Shown here: positions 16,073-24,387 of the stretch, piece after piece
Layout of the letters: each line of letters starts with the position of its first letter
Numbering within the stretch: the first letter of the stretch is position 1
Assembly: GCF_946151075.1 (NCBI RefSeq)
Contig: NZ_OX267715.1
Coordinates: forward strand, 1,961,881-2,025,880
DNA length: 64,000 nucleotides
Direction: 5' to 3'
Source of the DNA: Neobacillus sp. Marseille-Q6967
Lineage (GTDB): Bacteria > Bacillota > Bacilli > Bacillales > Cytobacillaceae
Notes under the pieces: generated by a model
Database searches by the model: none
What the model was told of the DNA's origin: nothing
Seen by the model: the letters and a program-made list of their open reading frames with translations, nothing else
Program-made: the position numbers and the translations under genes

Positions 16073-16669
16073 TTGGTTGTCCATAATCCAACTTCCTACC
16101 CACTTATAGGGAAAGGGAAACAGGGAGCCGTTTTCAGGTTAACGGAAGATCGCTGTGTGAAAATATATTTAAAACCGGAAAATGTGAGCAAAGAACAAGA
16201 AGCAATGCTGAAATGTCAAGGTATGCCTTTCATGCCGAACTTTTATGAATCGGGTCCAAATTATATAATAATGGAATACATCGAGGGAACTCCATTAGGG
16301 CAGTATCTAAAGGAACAAGAGACACTATCTGAACCTATCATCCAGCAGCTTGTTAATATGAAAAAGGAAATGAAGCGTGCAGGTTTTACTAATTTGGACT
16401 GCCACGTAAATCGCCACATATTTGTTGATAAACAAGGGGTTGTAAAAATGGTAGATTATGCAAGTACTAATGATCTTCAAAGTCCCATTCCGGTTCGTCT
16501 TTTAAATACATTATCTGACTTAGGATTACTAGACCTCTTTTTGCAGCAAGTTGAAGTCATGGACCCGGAACTATATTCCGAATGGAAGAACTTCCTGTCA
16601 AAGTACAAGTCCAAGTCCAAGTCCAAGTCCAAGTCCAAGTCTAAGTCTAAGTCTAAGCTCCGCAAGTGA
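16073..16669 (+). CDS. small kinase-fold protein with Lys-Ser repeat tail
   Basis: 198 residues from TTG at 16073; the intended start is probably ATG at 16021, out of frame by one base. N-lobe: GKGKQGAVFRL glycine loop, CVKIYLK with the ATP-site Lys, IIMEYIEGTPLG hinge. C-lobe: NLDCHVNRHIFV where a protein kinase has HRDLKxxN, and MVDYAS where it has DFG, so the catalytic loop is atypical. The chain ends in eight Lys-Ser pairs and KLRK. The small size (about 200 residues) means a minimal C-lobe. It lies beside a coat operon. Coat function and self-phosphorylation of the tail are inference. Confidence 0.75.
   Translation: MVVHNPTSYPLIGKGKQGAVFRLTEDRCVKIYLKPENVSKEQEAMLKCQGMPFMPNFYESGPNYIIMEYIEGTPLGQYLKEQETLSEPIIQQLVNMKKEMKRAGFTNLDCHVNRHIFVDKQGVVKMVDYASTNDLQSPIPVRLLNTLSDLGLLDLFLQQVEVMDPELYSEWKNFLSKYKSKSKSKSKSKSKSKSKLRK
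16607..16654 (+). repeat. hexanucleotide repeat encoding (Lys-Ser)8
   Basis: Five AAGTCC followed by three AAGTCT units, in frame. The third base of the Ser codon changes part-way without altering the protein. Confidence 0.95.
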
Positions 16670-16926
16670 GCGGACGATGTATGATCAAGCTATGTTAATC
16701 AACCATTACTGTATTTAACCACAAGAAATTTTAATGATTTAAATTCCTCACTCTCTATCAAGCCTATTCATTTCTTTGAATCAACCAAATGTGGAATAGC
16801 ATAACACGGTTTATATAAAAAAGATTAGATACACTCCGTTTCCTACCCTTATTTTCCAAATAAAATGAATCTATAAATCTATGCAAAAAGTAGTCAACTA
16901 GAATTTTCGTGAAAAGGGGTGACAGT

Positions 16927-17562
16927 ATGAATGATTTCAGTTCTATTACTTTGCATCGAGGAAGGAAAAAAAAAGAATTGGTTGTCCATAATCCAACTTC
17001 CTACCCACTTATAGGGAAAGGGGTACAGGGAGCTGTTTTCAAGTTAAAGGAAGATCGTTGTTTAAAAATATATTTAAAACCTGAAAATGTGGCAAAAGAA
17101 AAAGAGGCAATGCTTAAATGTCAAGGGATGTCTTTCATGCCAAAGTTTTATGAATCGGGTCCGAATTATATCATCATGGAATACATCGATGGTACTCCAT
17201 TAGGGCATTTTTTAAAGGAACAAGGGACGATAGCTGAATCTATCACCCAGCAGCTTGTTAATATAAAAAAGGAAATGAAGAGTGCGGGCTTTACTAACTT
17301 GGACTGTCACGTAAATCGTCATATCTTTGTTGATCAACAGCAGATTGTTAAAATGGTAGATTATGCGAGCACGAATGATCGGCAAAGCCCCATACCAGTT
17401 CGTCTTTTAAATACCTTGTCCGAACTAGGGTTAATTGAACTCTTTTTAACCCAAGTAAAAGGGATGGACTATGAACTTTATTCCGAATGGAAGAATTTCC
17501 TTTCTAAATCCAAATCCAAATCAAAGTCAAAGTCAAAGTCAAAGTCAAAGCACCGCAAGTAA
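16927..17562 (+). CDS. small kinase-fold protein with Lys-Ser repeat tail, intact paralogue
   Basis: 211 residues from ATG at 16927, which has AAGGGG 8 bp upstream; a GTG at 16909 precedes that site and is unlikely. Same architecture as 16073-16669: basic N-terminus (HRGRKKKELVV), glycine loop GKGVQGAVFKL, CLKIYLK, IIMEYIDGTPLG, NLDCHVNRHIFV, MVDYAS, and a tail of seven Lys-Ser pairs ending KHRK. Here the A-run is 9 long and the frame is intact. The tail resembles the Lys/Ser-rich regions of coat proteins CotB and CotG, which are phosphorylated by CotH. The possible role in coat assembly is inference. Confidence 0.85.
   Translation: MNDFSSITLHRGRKKKELVVHNPTSYPLIGKGVQGAVFKLKEDRCLKIYLKPENVAKEKEAMLKCQGMSFMPKFYESGPNYIIMEYIDGTPLGHFLKEQGTIAESITQQLVNIKKEMKSAGFTNLDCHVNRHIFVDQQQIVKMVDYASTNDRQSPIPVRLLNTLSELGLIELFLTQVKGMDYELYSEWKNFLSKSKSKSKSKSKSKSKHRK
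17506..17547 (+). repeat. hexanucleotide repeat encoding (Lys-Ser)7
   Basis: AAATCC twice, AAATCA once, AAGTCA four times. The codons differ from those in the repeat at 16607, yet the dipeptide is kept. Confidence 0.95.
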
Positions 17563-17627
17563 AAGAAACAATCTTTGATCTAGCTAAGTAAGCTAAACAA
17601 AAGTAGAGTAACAGTTGATTATTCATC

Positions 17628-17675
17628 AAAATGAAAATACGATGTACCACAAGAGTTTATTTGTGGTCCATCGTA
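17628..17675. terminator. hairpin between converging genes
   Basis: TACGATG-ACCACAA pairs with TTGTGGT-CATCGTA around a short loop with one mismatch. On the minus strand it runs into TTTTCATTTT, so it mainly ends the 17705 gene. Confidence 0.75.
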
Positions 17676-17704
17676 CTTAGAGTTAATTACTGCTAAGATT
17701 ATTT

Positions 17705-18202
17705 CTAAGATGGTGATTTATTTTCCATTTCAGAGTTGTGGTCTTTATTTTTAGTCTTAAAAAAATCCTTTGATACTGCATTCAGTTTGTTTACAAAGCG
17801 GTTGAAACCAAAGCCGACAAAAAAAGCAAAGCTTATTTGTGCATACGGTGTATCCTCAAAGTCGATAAACTCAATTAATAATATTCCGCTTTGTATTAAT
17901 GTTACTGCCACAACAGCAGTTCCAGTGGCAAATACCGGATAAAAAATGTACATAATCCATTCTCTATAGTTTTTTAATTCATCCTTCATGTAATGAGAAC
18001 AAAACATATAAAGGTGCCTTAAGGATCCTCCAATGGCTCCAGCGAAGAAGTAGTACAAAAACACCTCTATTTCAGCAATAAAAGGAAGAGATTTTTCAAG
18101 TGCACCGGTCCACAAGAAGCCGACAGCAATGAAACTGCCAAAAAACAACACCGAAAGGTACGTCAGAATAACGGCTTTTATCCATCTGTTCACGAACATC
18201 AC
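17705..18202 (-). CDS. four-helix membrane protein, unrecognised
   Basis: Up to 165 residues with about four hydrophobic helices (near 10-31, 43-62, 83-107, 118-136) and a charged C-terminal tail (KTKNKDHNSEMENKSPS). Three starts are possible: GTG at 18202, ATG at 18199 and GTG at 18193. The GGGGGT ribosome site overlaps the first two, so 18193 (starting NRWIKAV) has the best spacing. I do not recognise the family. Single gene with a terminator; plasma membrane expected. Confidence 0.65.
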   Translation of the reverse strand: MMFVNRWIKAVILTYLSVLFFGSFIAVGFLWTGALEKSLPFIAEIEVFLYYFFAGAIGGSLRHLYMFCSHYMKDELKNYREWIMYIFYPVFATGTAVVAVTLIQSGILLIEFIDFEDTPYAQISFAFFVGFGFNRFVNKLNAVSKDFFKTKNKDHNSEMENKSPS

Positions 18203-18282
18203 CCCCGCTTCAGATAATCTATTCTATGAAGGAAGTGATTATCTAATACTGATGCCAAATATCCACTACTTTCGTGCGATAT

Positions 18283-18313
18283 GAAAAAGAGGTTGTTCCA
18301 AATTGGAACAACC
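18283..18313 (-). terminator. terminator after the AgcS gene
   Basis: GGTTGTTCCA (18291-18300) pairs with TGGAACAACC (18304-18313). On the minus strand TCTTTTTC follows. Confidence 0.9.
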
Positions 18314-18325
18314 CCTCCTTTTTCT

Positions 18326-19804
18326 TTAAGATACTTTTTGTTTATGATTCTCTTTATCTTCGGCTTGTTTATAGCCATTTGCCCAGAAGTCCGCATTTTT
18401 TATCCCTAGTTTTGAGCTGTTAAAAGTTGGATCCAGCCCCAGCTTCTTTTGCTGTTCATAATCTTTTAAGGCAATAAATGCCGGCTTTGATAGAAGCAAT
18501 ATTGCTAATAAGTTTAGCCAAACCATAACCCCTAATCCGATATCACCAAGCGTCCAGGCTAGGGACGCTTCCTTTACCGCACCGTAAAAAGTAGCAGCAA
18601 GTAGAACCACTTTTAAAATAACTGATGCAATTCTACTATATTTACTATTTACAAGATACGCAAGATTTGTTTCTGCAATATAGTAGTAAGCCATGATTGT
18701 CGTAAAGGCAAAGAAGAAAAGTGCCACTGCGACAAATTCAGAACCGAATCCAGGTAAAACCGTTTCTACAGCAGCTTGAGTATAACCTGGTCCCTCTTCC
18801 ACGCCAGAAATATTCTGTACGATATATTCACCAGTTCCCTCATCAATCGTATTGTACGCCCCCGTAAATAAAATCATAAACGCCGTTGCCGTACAAACTA
18901 AGAAAACATCTAAATAAATCGAGAAGGCTTGAACAAGTCCTTGTTTTACAGGGTGGGAAACTTCAGCTGCGGCCGCAGAGTGAGCACCAGTCCCCTGCCC
19001 CGCTTCACTTGCATAAAGACCGCGTTTTACACCCCAAGCAATGGCTGAACCAATAATACCCCCGAACATCGAATCAGCTCCAAAGGCGCTTGAAAAAATA
19101 AGTGTAAATACTGTAGGAATCTCACTAATATTAACAATAATGATATAAACTGCGACAAGAATATACCCTAATGCCATGAAAGGTACAACAAATTGGGCTA
19201 CATTTACAATTCGCTTAATGCCGCCAAAAATAATAAGACCTAATATCGTAATTAGGACAATACCTGTAATCGTTGTATCAATTGAAAAAGCGTTATCGAT
19301 GCTAATAGCAATCGAATTGGATTGAACACCTGGCATTAAAATCGCCATCGCGATAAGGGTCGCGATGGAAAAGATAACCGCATACCACTTCCAGCCAAGA
19401 CCTTTTTCGATATAATAGGCTGGACCGCCACGATATTGCCCATCTAGCTTTTCTTTATAAATTTGCGCTAAGGTAGATTCAACAAAAGCTGCCGCTGCCC
19501 CAACGAATGCAATCATCCACATCCAAAAGATAGCACCCGGCCCGCCAAAGGCAATCGCTGTTGCTGTTCCTGAAATATTACCTACCCCGATACGCCCGGA
19601 TAAGGCTAAAGATAACGCCTGGAAGGAAGAAACTCCTTCATCCGAGCTTTTTCCGCTAAATAATAATTTGACCATTTCTTTTACGTGACGAATCTGCAAG
19701 AAGTTTGTACGGAACGTAAAGTACAAACCTGCCACCACGCAAAAGATAATCATTTGTGGACCCCATAAAAAATCATTGAGGTTAGTTACTATTTGTTCGA
19801 ACAT
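18326..19804 (-). CDS. AgcS-type sodium:alanine/glycine symporter
   Basis: 492 residues from ATG at 19804, which has AAAGGAGAGAG just upstream. A longer frame back to 20059 runs through the riboswitch and is not translated. The protein has about ten membrane helices and the family signature GVKRGLYASEAGQGTGAHSAAAAEVSHP, with GRIGVGNISGTATAIAFGGPGAIFWMW near the N-terminus. It imports alanine or glycine with Na+ (or H+) across the plasma membrane. The tandem glycine riboswitch before it points to glycine as a substrate. Monocistronic, with its own terminator. Confidence 0.93.
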   Translation of the reverse strand: MFEQIVTNLNDFLWGPQMIIFCVVAGLYFTFRTNFLQIRHVKEMVKLLFSGKSSDEGVSSFQALSLALSGRIGVGNISGTATAIAFGGPGAIFWMWMIAFVGAAAAFVESTLAQIYKEKLDGQYRGGPAYYIEKGLGWKWYAVIFSIATLIAMAILMPGVQSNSIAISIDNAFSIDTTITGIVLITILGLIIFGGIKRIVNVAQFVVPFMALGYILVAVYIIIVNISEIPTVFTLIFSSAFGADSMFGGIIGSAIAWGVKRGLYASEAGQGTGAHSAAAAEVSHPVKQGLVQAFSIYLDVFLVCTATAFMILFTGAYNTIDEGTGEYIVQNISGVEEGPGYTQAAVETVLPGFGSEFVAVALFFFAFTTIMAYYYIAETNLAYLVNSKYSRIASVILKVVLLAATFYGAVKEASLAWTLGDIGLGVMVWLNLLAILLLSKPAFIALKDYEQQKKLGLDPTFNSSKLGIKNADFWANGYKQAEDKENHKQKVS

Positions 19805-19828
19805 GTTTCTCTCTCCTTTTTTATTCAA

Positions 19829-20056
19829 GCAAAAAAGGACAGAAGAAGGGTATTCCGTTACTTTACCCTTCTCTGTCCTTTTACCTGAGAGTTTAACTCT
19901 ATCATGAAATAGAGCCTTTCCCCTTTGGTGGTGTATGTCATACACGCTCTCCAGAGGCGCGTCTGGTTGTGGTCCTTTTACCTGAGAGATTTGTTTCATG
20001 GGTTTTTTATGAAACTTGCTCCTTCGGTGGCTGGTATTGCTCTCTCCCAAAACCTT
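19829..20056 (-). promoter_or_regulatory. tandem glycine riboswitch with terminator, controls the AgcS gene
   Basis: Two glycine-aptamer copies follow each other on the minus strand, each with the signature of a GGAGAG-type opening strand, a GAAGGAGCAAG or AAAGGGGAAAGG core, and CTCTCAGGTAAAAGGAC as closing strand. Aptamer I is about 20049-19972 and aptamer II about 19971-19870. A terminator (GGACAGAGAAGGGTA with TACCCTTCTTCTGTCC, then TTTTTT) begins at the 3' edge of aptamer II. Glycine binding could therefore compete with or support that hairpin; the direction (on or off) cannot be fixed by eye. Confidence 0.93.
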
Positions 20057-20220
20057 CATCCGCTTATTTTTTTATATTAGAATATTACTATCATTAATAT
20101 ACGATTGCAAACATTATTTTGAAATTTTATTAAATTTATAGTATTATTTTCACTCCCCGCAGTGAAAGCGATTTCTCATAATGAATATGTTAAATTTATT
20201 ATTTTAATTTTTACCCTTAT

Positions 20221-20263
20221 ATAATAAAGATGGCTTTACCACAGCAATTGTTGGTAAAGCCAT
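20221..20263 (-). terminator. terminator after the LLM flavin oxidoreductase
   Basis: ATGGCTTTACCA pairs with TGGTAAAGCCAT around a 10-nt loop. Minus strand continues TCTTTATTAT; the plus strand also has a T-run. Confidence 0.85.
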
Positions 20264-20269
20264 TTTTTA

Positions 20270-21271
20270 TTATTTTCCCTCTACAATCTCTTTTAAGATT
20301 TCATAAGAACGCTTCTGTTTTTCTGGGTCATAAATGTAGGATACGGCCATGAGTTCATCAACATTATATTTTTCCTGGAAAGAAGTTAATTGTTCTTTGA
20401 CAGAGTCCTTACTTCCTAACAAGGTCACACTGGACATCGATCTCGCCATTTCTTCTTCAGCCGGGCTCCAAAGACCGTCCATACTGTCAACTGGCGGCTG
20501 TAACGGATTTTGTGAACCACGTACAACATTTAGGAAAAATTGCTGCATCGATGTTGACAATTTACTAGCCTCATCATCCGTTTCCGCAGCAATGACATTT
20601 AGACAAATCATCATGTACGGCTTATCCAAGTACTGAGATGGCTGGAAGCGGCTGCGGTAAATCGAAATTGCTTCCTCCATAAATCGAGGTGCAAAGTGAG
20701 AGGCAAATACATACGGTAAACCTTGTTTTGCCGCTAAATAAGCAGAATCAGTGGATGAACCCAGGATATAAAGTGGAACATTCGTACCGACACCAGGATA
20801 GGCTTTTACATAGCCTTGCTGTTCCGCTGGTCCAAAATAGGTGAGTAATGCCTGCACATCATCCGGAAATGTATAAACAGAATCATTTTTAGAGCGTCGC
20901 AGTGCATTCGCCGTCATCATATCCGTCCCCGGAGCACGGCCAAGACCTAGTTCTACTCGGTCAGGATAAATGGTTGCCATCGTTCCAAACTGTTCTGCCA
21001 CCACTAACGGGGAATGATTGGGAAGCATAATCCCGCCTGAACCGACACGGATGGTGCTGGTATGTTCTAAAGTATGTTTAATTAAAATCGACGTTGCTGA
21101 ACTAACAAGAGTTGGAGAATTATGATGTTCCGCTATCCAATAGCGTTTGTATCCCATTTCCTCTGTTGCTTGAGCAAGGTCAACCATTGAGTTAATGGCT
21201 TCTTTCGGAGTCTGTCCTTTTCGGATTGGAGCTAGGTTTAATACAGATACTGGTATATGAATGTTTGACAT
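20270..21271 (-). CDS. LLM-class flavin-dependent oxidoreductase (luciferase-like)
   Basis: 333 residues from ATG at 21271 (GAAAGGA 9 bp upstream); a longer frame to 21328 lacks a ribosome site. Starts [20 protein letters not shown] and has the typical [28 protein letters not shown] and [11 protein letters not shown] motifs of the bacterial luciferase fold that binds reduced FMN. Bacterial relatives of this group (YvbT-like) have no firmly known substrate. Soluble, monocistronic, with its own terminator. Confidence 0.9.
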   Translation of the reverse strand: MSNIHIPVSVLNLAPIRKGQTPKEAINSMVDLAQATEEMGYKRYWIAEHHNSPTLVSSATSILIKHTLEHTSTIRVGSGGIMLPNHSPLVVAEQFGTMATIYPDRVELGLGRAPGTDMMTANALRRSKNDSVYTFPDDVQALLTYFGPAEQQGYVKAYPGVGTNVPLYILGSSTDSAYLAAKQGLPYVFASHFAPRFMEEAISIYRSRFQPSQYLDKPYMMICLNVIAAETDDEASKLSTSMQQFFLNVVRGSQNPLQPPVDSMDGLWSPAEEEMARSMSSVTLLGSKDSVKEQLTSFQEKYNVDELMAVSYIYDPEKQKRSYEILKEIVEGK

Positions 21272-21589
21272 GTGAATTTTCCTTTCAGTTTTCGAAATAA
21301 CATTTTTATAGTAACAATTTATGTTCAAGAAACAAACTTAAATGCTCTATCACTAGCATTATTGTGTACCCCGGTTACTATTTTTACTCTCAAGGATACC
21401 TCTATCAAAGCTTCAATTTAACAGTATAAAAAAATTCCGTATTACAACCATGTCTTCCGTCTTCCCTGTGTAACGAAACTGTCTTTCTGTGTAACTGACC
21501 TGTAATACTAATCTATTTCATGTGTTCATAGAAATAGAGTTATTAAGAGAGTTAAAATTTGTTAAATCAACTAGGAGGACTAGAAATTT
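21272..21589. promoter_or_regulatory. upstream region of the hydrolase gene with a 22-bp direct repeat
   Basis: CTGTGTAAC is repeated at 21466 and 21488, each followed about 4 bp later by CTGT, a 22-bp spacing equal to about two helical turns. This may be an operator for the plus-strand hydrolase or chance. No gene is seen in the rest of this 318-bp gap. Confidence 0.35.
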
Positions 21590-22207
21590 ATGAAAAAGTT
21601 AATTGTTGCACTATCATTTGTAGTTGTATTTTTATTTACTTCTCCCACATTTGCATATACGGTTAAAAGTGGGGATACGATGACTAGAATAGCTAAAGAC
21701 CATCATTTAACCTTACAAGAGTTAGCTGAGGTAAATCCACAAATACATGATTTAGATCTGATTTTTGTAGGTCAGACTGTTAACACTACTAAACCTGTTC
21801 AATCTGCTAGTACTGAAGTACAAGAAAATCACGTTGTTCATAATAGTTTTTCAGATAATGAAATAGACCTTCTTGCTAGACTAGTCAGAGCTGAAGCGCA
21901 AATAGAACCTTTTGAAGGAAAAGTAGCAGTTGCCTGCGTGGTCCTGAATCGAGTTGAACACCCGCAATTTCCAAACACCATTCGAGAAGTCATATATGCT
22001 CCTGGTCAATTCCAGCCTGTATCAAATGGTGAAATTAATAAGCCTGCAGATGAGGAATCGATTAATGCCGTAAAAGCGGCCTTAAACGAACAACGACAAT
22101 TGGCACCTGGATCCTTGTTCTTTTACAACCCTGCTATAGCAAGCAGCAGATGGCTTGATTCAAGAGCGACTACACTTGTAATCGGGCAACATGTATTTAA
22201 AAAATAG
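21590..22207 (+). CDS. LysM-containing cell wall hydrolase (SleB/Hydrolase_2 type)
   Basis: 205 residues. Signal peptide about 1-22 (LIVALSFVVVFLFTSPTFA), one LysM peptidoglycan-binding module about 23-67 (YTVKSGDTMTRIAKDHHLT), and a C-terminal Hydrolase_2 domain about 90-204 with LLARLVRAEAQ, GKVAVACVVLNRV and APGQFQPVSNG. The domain is that of spore-cortex lytic enzymes and related wall hydrolases; Glu in RAEAQ is the likely catalytic residue by family. ATG start after AGGAGG. Exported; acts on cell wall or cortex. Monocistronic with terminator. Confidence 0.9.
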   Translation: MKKLIVALSFVVVFLFTSPTFAYTVKSGDTMTRIAKDHHLTLQELAEVNPQIHDLDLIFVGQTVNTTKPVQSASTEVQENHVVHNSFSDNEIDLLARLVRAEAQIEPFEGKVAVACVVLNRVEHPQFPNTIREVIYAPGQFQPVSNGEINKPADEESINAVKAALNEQRQLAPGSLFFYNPAIASSRWLDSRATTLVIGQHVFKK

Positions 22208-22213
22208 GATGTA

Positions 22214-22250
22214 AAAACATTCCAGTCGATTTCGATTGGAATGTTTTTTC
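22214..22250 (+). terminator. terminator after the hydrolase
   Basis: AAAACATTCCA pairs with TGGAATGTTTT, then T-run. Confidence 0.9.
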
Positions 22251-22369
22251 TTACAGAAGCCGTGAAAAAATCTTGTTAATTTAACAATACTGTACTGTAT
22301 TTTGATATAAACCTGTATAAATAAGTATGAGGATCTTAAAATCAAGGTAGGCTTTGAGGAGGAACACAT

Positions 22370-23032
22370 TTGGAGTTATTTTCGGCGGACTTTTTAACGG
22401 CATTGTTTTCCATTATCATGATTGATCTGGTGCTGGCTGGAGATAATGCCATCGTCATAGGGCTGGCCGCAAGAAAACTTCCTAAAGAACAACAAAAGAA
22501 AGTGGTAATATGGGGTACATTGGGAGCCATTTTCATCCGTGCCATTGCCACATTTGGGGTAGTTTGGTTACTAAAAATTCCCGGATTGTTACTGGTTGGC
22601 GGGATCTTACTTATATGGATTGCATATAAGCTCCTTGTTGATAAGAAAGGACATGATGTAAAGGAAGGGAAAAACATCTGGGAAGCGGTTCGTACCATTA
22701 TTATAGCCGACGCCTTGATGGGATTAGACAATGTATTAGCGATTGCCGGCGCTGCACATAACAGCTACTTACTAGTGATTCTAGGTCTGCTGATTTCAGT
22801 ACCCATCGTTGTTTGGGGAAGTACATTAATTTTAAAATGGGTGGAAAAATATCCTGTTATCATCACGATTGGTTCTGCTGTACTTGCCTTGACTGCTTCG
22901 AAAATGATTGTCGATGAACCCTTTCTAAAGGTTTATTTTGAAAATCCTCCCATTAAATATGGGTTTGAAATCGTCATTGTCGCAGCAGTAATTGGTCTTG
23001 GAATGTACAAAAAATCCAAAAGAAACAAATAG
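22370..23032 (+). CDS. TerC-family membrane protein (YjbE type)
   Basis: 220 residues, seven or so membrane helices. Signature Asp residues lie in IDLVLAGDNAIVIGLA and ADALMGLDNVLAIAGAA, as in TerC/Alx/YceF metal exporters. In Bacillus the TerC proteins (MeeF/MeeY, YjbE) are linked to manganese export for exoenzymes. TTG start with GAGGAGG 7 bp upstream. The 160 bp before it show no manganese riboswitch that I can recognise. Single gene ending at a shared terminator. Confidence 0.9.
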   Translation: MELFSADFLTALFSIIMIDLVLAGDNAIVIGLAARKLPKEQQKKVVIWGTLGAIFIRAIATFGVVWLLKIPGLLLVGGILLIWIAYKLLVDKKGHDVKEGKNIWEAVRTIIIADALMGLDNVLAIAGAAHNSYLLVILGLLISVPIVVWGSTLILKWVEKYPVIITIGSAVLALTASKMIVDEPFLKVYFENPPIKYGFEIVIVAAVIGLGMYKKSKRNK

Positions 23033-23064
23033 GATGAAACCAAATGGTTTCATCCTCAGATTTT
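23031..23064. terminator. shared terminator of terC-like and TraB-like genes
   Basis: AGGATGAAACCA (23031-23042) and TGGTTTCATCCT (23045-23056) form a 12-bp stem between converging genes, overlapping the stop codon of the left one. Confidence 0.85.
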
Positions 23065-24226
23065 AAAAATTCTCAAGAAATCCTTTAATAATATCCGCTC
23101 CTCCAAGAAATGTCCCCAGCGTACCTCCAAGATTTGTTAAAACCACGATAAGGAGAATACGTGTCACCTTGTTACGCCAAAAGCCCTTTAGACTGAATAC
23201 ATCTTCTGAAAGAGTATGAAAATCTTGTACACTTGGCCGACGAAGATATGCCTGTGCCAGGCCGGAAAACCAGCCGGCAGCAAGGACCGGATTTAGTGTC
23301 GTAATCGGAGCAGCCACAAAGGCAGCCAGAATGGAAAGCGGGTGGCCCATAGCTAGTGCCGCTCCAAGTGCAGATAGACTTCCTGTCCATAATATCCAGC
23401 TGATTGATTGATCGAGTCCTGCTGCTGGGTTCATAAAAAAAGAATAAGCAATCATTGCTAAAATCATAACAGGGATACTCCAGCCGATGATTTTAGGGAG
23501 ATTCGATTTGGGTGGAATAGCCGTTAACTTTGCCAAATCCTGTTCTTTTTTGATTTCTTCTTTTATTCCTGGTACATGGGCAGCTCCTAGAACTGCGACG
23601 ATTTTTTCACCAGGTGCATGTTTAATTTTTTGAGCAAGATACTGATCCCGCTCGTCAATTAATGGAGTCTTTAAACGCGGGAACGCTTCCGTAAATTCAG
23701 TTAAGAGTGCATTAATGGTATCCTGGTTTTTCATTTTTTCCATTTCTTCTTCCGTAATGCTCTCTTTGCTGAAAATACTCGCTATCACTTGGCTAAGTAA
23801 GATCGACTTGCCCTTAAGTCCAAGATTACCCCATATTCTTGAAAAAGTGATCTGGATATTACGATCCGCCAGTACAAGCTTTGCTCCAGTTTCCTTTGCC
23901 GACTCGATTCCTTGAATCATTTCCTGTCCCGCTTTATTCCCCAATTGTTTCGCAATCCTGTTTTGGAAAGAGGAAATGGCTAGATTCATCAGTAGCAAGG
24001 AAGCCTTCTTTTCCTTGATCACTTGAATGATGTCCATTTCCTTCCACTTGCTTCCTTCCGTAATCGCTTTATACCGCTGTTCATCTAATTCCACACAAAC
24101 AGAATCCGGCCGTTCTGCTTCAATAACCTCTTTTACCTGCTGGGCACTGTGCTTTGAAACATGTGCCGTACCAATCAGTATGTATTCTTTCCCGTCTAAA
24201 TGAATTCTTGTGATGTTTTCCTCCAT
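23063..24226 (-). CDS. TraB/PrgY-family membrane protein
   Basis: 387 residues from ATG at 24226, which has GGAAGG 5 bp upstream; a TTG at 24247 precedes that site. The soluble N-terminal TraB domain starts ITRIHLDGKEYILIGTAHVS and has VCVELDEQRY, KLVLADRNI and VAVLGAAHVPG. About three to four membrane helices form the C-terminal third. TraB relatives limit pheromone peptides in enterococci, but the role in Bacillaceae is not established. Convergent with terC-like gene; single gene. Confidence 0.88.
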   Translation of the reverse strand: MEENITRIHLDGKEYILIGTAHVSKHSAQQVKEVIEAERPDSVCVELDEQRYKAITEGSKWKEMDIIQVIKEKKASLLLMNLAISSFQNRIAKQLGNKAGQEMIQGIESAKETGAKLVLADRNIQITFSRIWGNLGLKGKSILLSQVIASIFSKESITEEEMEKMKNQDTINALLTEFTEAFPRLKTPLIDERDQYLAQKIKHAPGEKIVAVLGAAHVPGIKEEIKKEQDLAKLTAIPPKSNLPKIIGWSIPVMILAMIAYSFFMNPAAGLDQSISWILWTGSLSALGAALAMGHPLSILAAFVAAPITTLNPVLAAGWFSGLAQAYLRRPSVQDFHTLSEDVFSLKGFWRNKVTRILLIVVLTNLGGTLGTFLGGADIIKGFLENF

Positions 24227-24356
24227 GTATACCTTCCTTTTATTCAACCAGAATCTTTGCTCAATTTAATGCATAATTATTTCATTATTTCTATTATACC
24301 ATGTACTTATTTTATAAAGTCTATTTCTATTAAATAGAAGAAAACAATTCTCAAAA

Positions 24357-24385
24357 TAAAAAAAGTAACTCAATTGTTACTTTTA
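24357..24385 (-). terminator. terminator after the lipoprotein gene
   Basis: AAAGTAAC and GTTACTTT pair around a short loop. The minus strand continues TTTTTATTTT. Confidence 0.85.
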
Positions 24386-24387
24386 CA

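Noticed and set aside
16477..16665. Minus-strand frame with Leu-Asp repeats
   Set aside because: It is the antisense shadow of the Lys-Ser repeat and has no ribosome site of its own.
11856..17562. Horizontally acquired antibiotic-phosphotransferase island
   Set aside because: The kinase-fold genes match CotS/CotI coat proteins by motif, sit with a CotSA-type gene and have sporulation-type -10 elements; no mobile-element genes are near.
19805..20059. 85-residue N-terminal extension of the AgcS protein
   Set aside because: The frame runs through the glycine riboswitch and its terminator; the ATG at 19804 has a good ribosome site and gives the family N-terminus.
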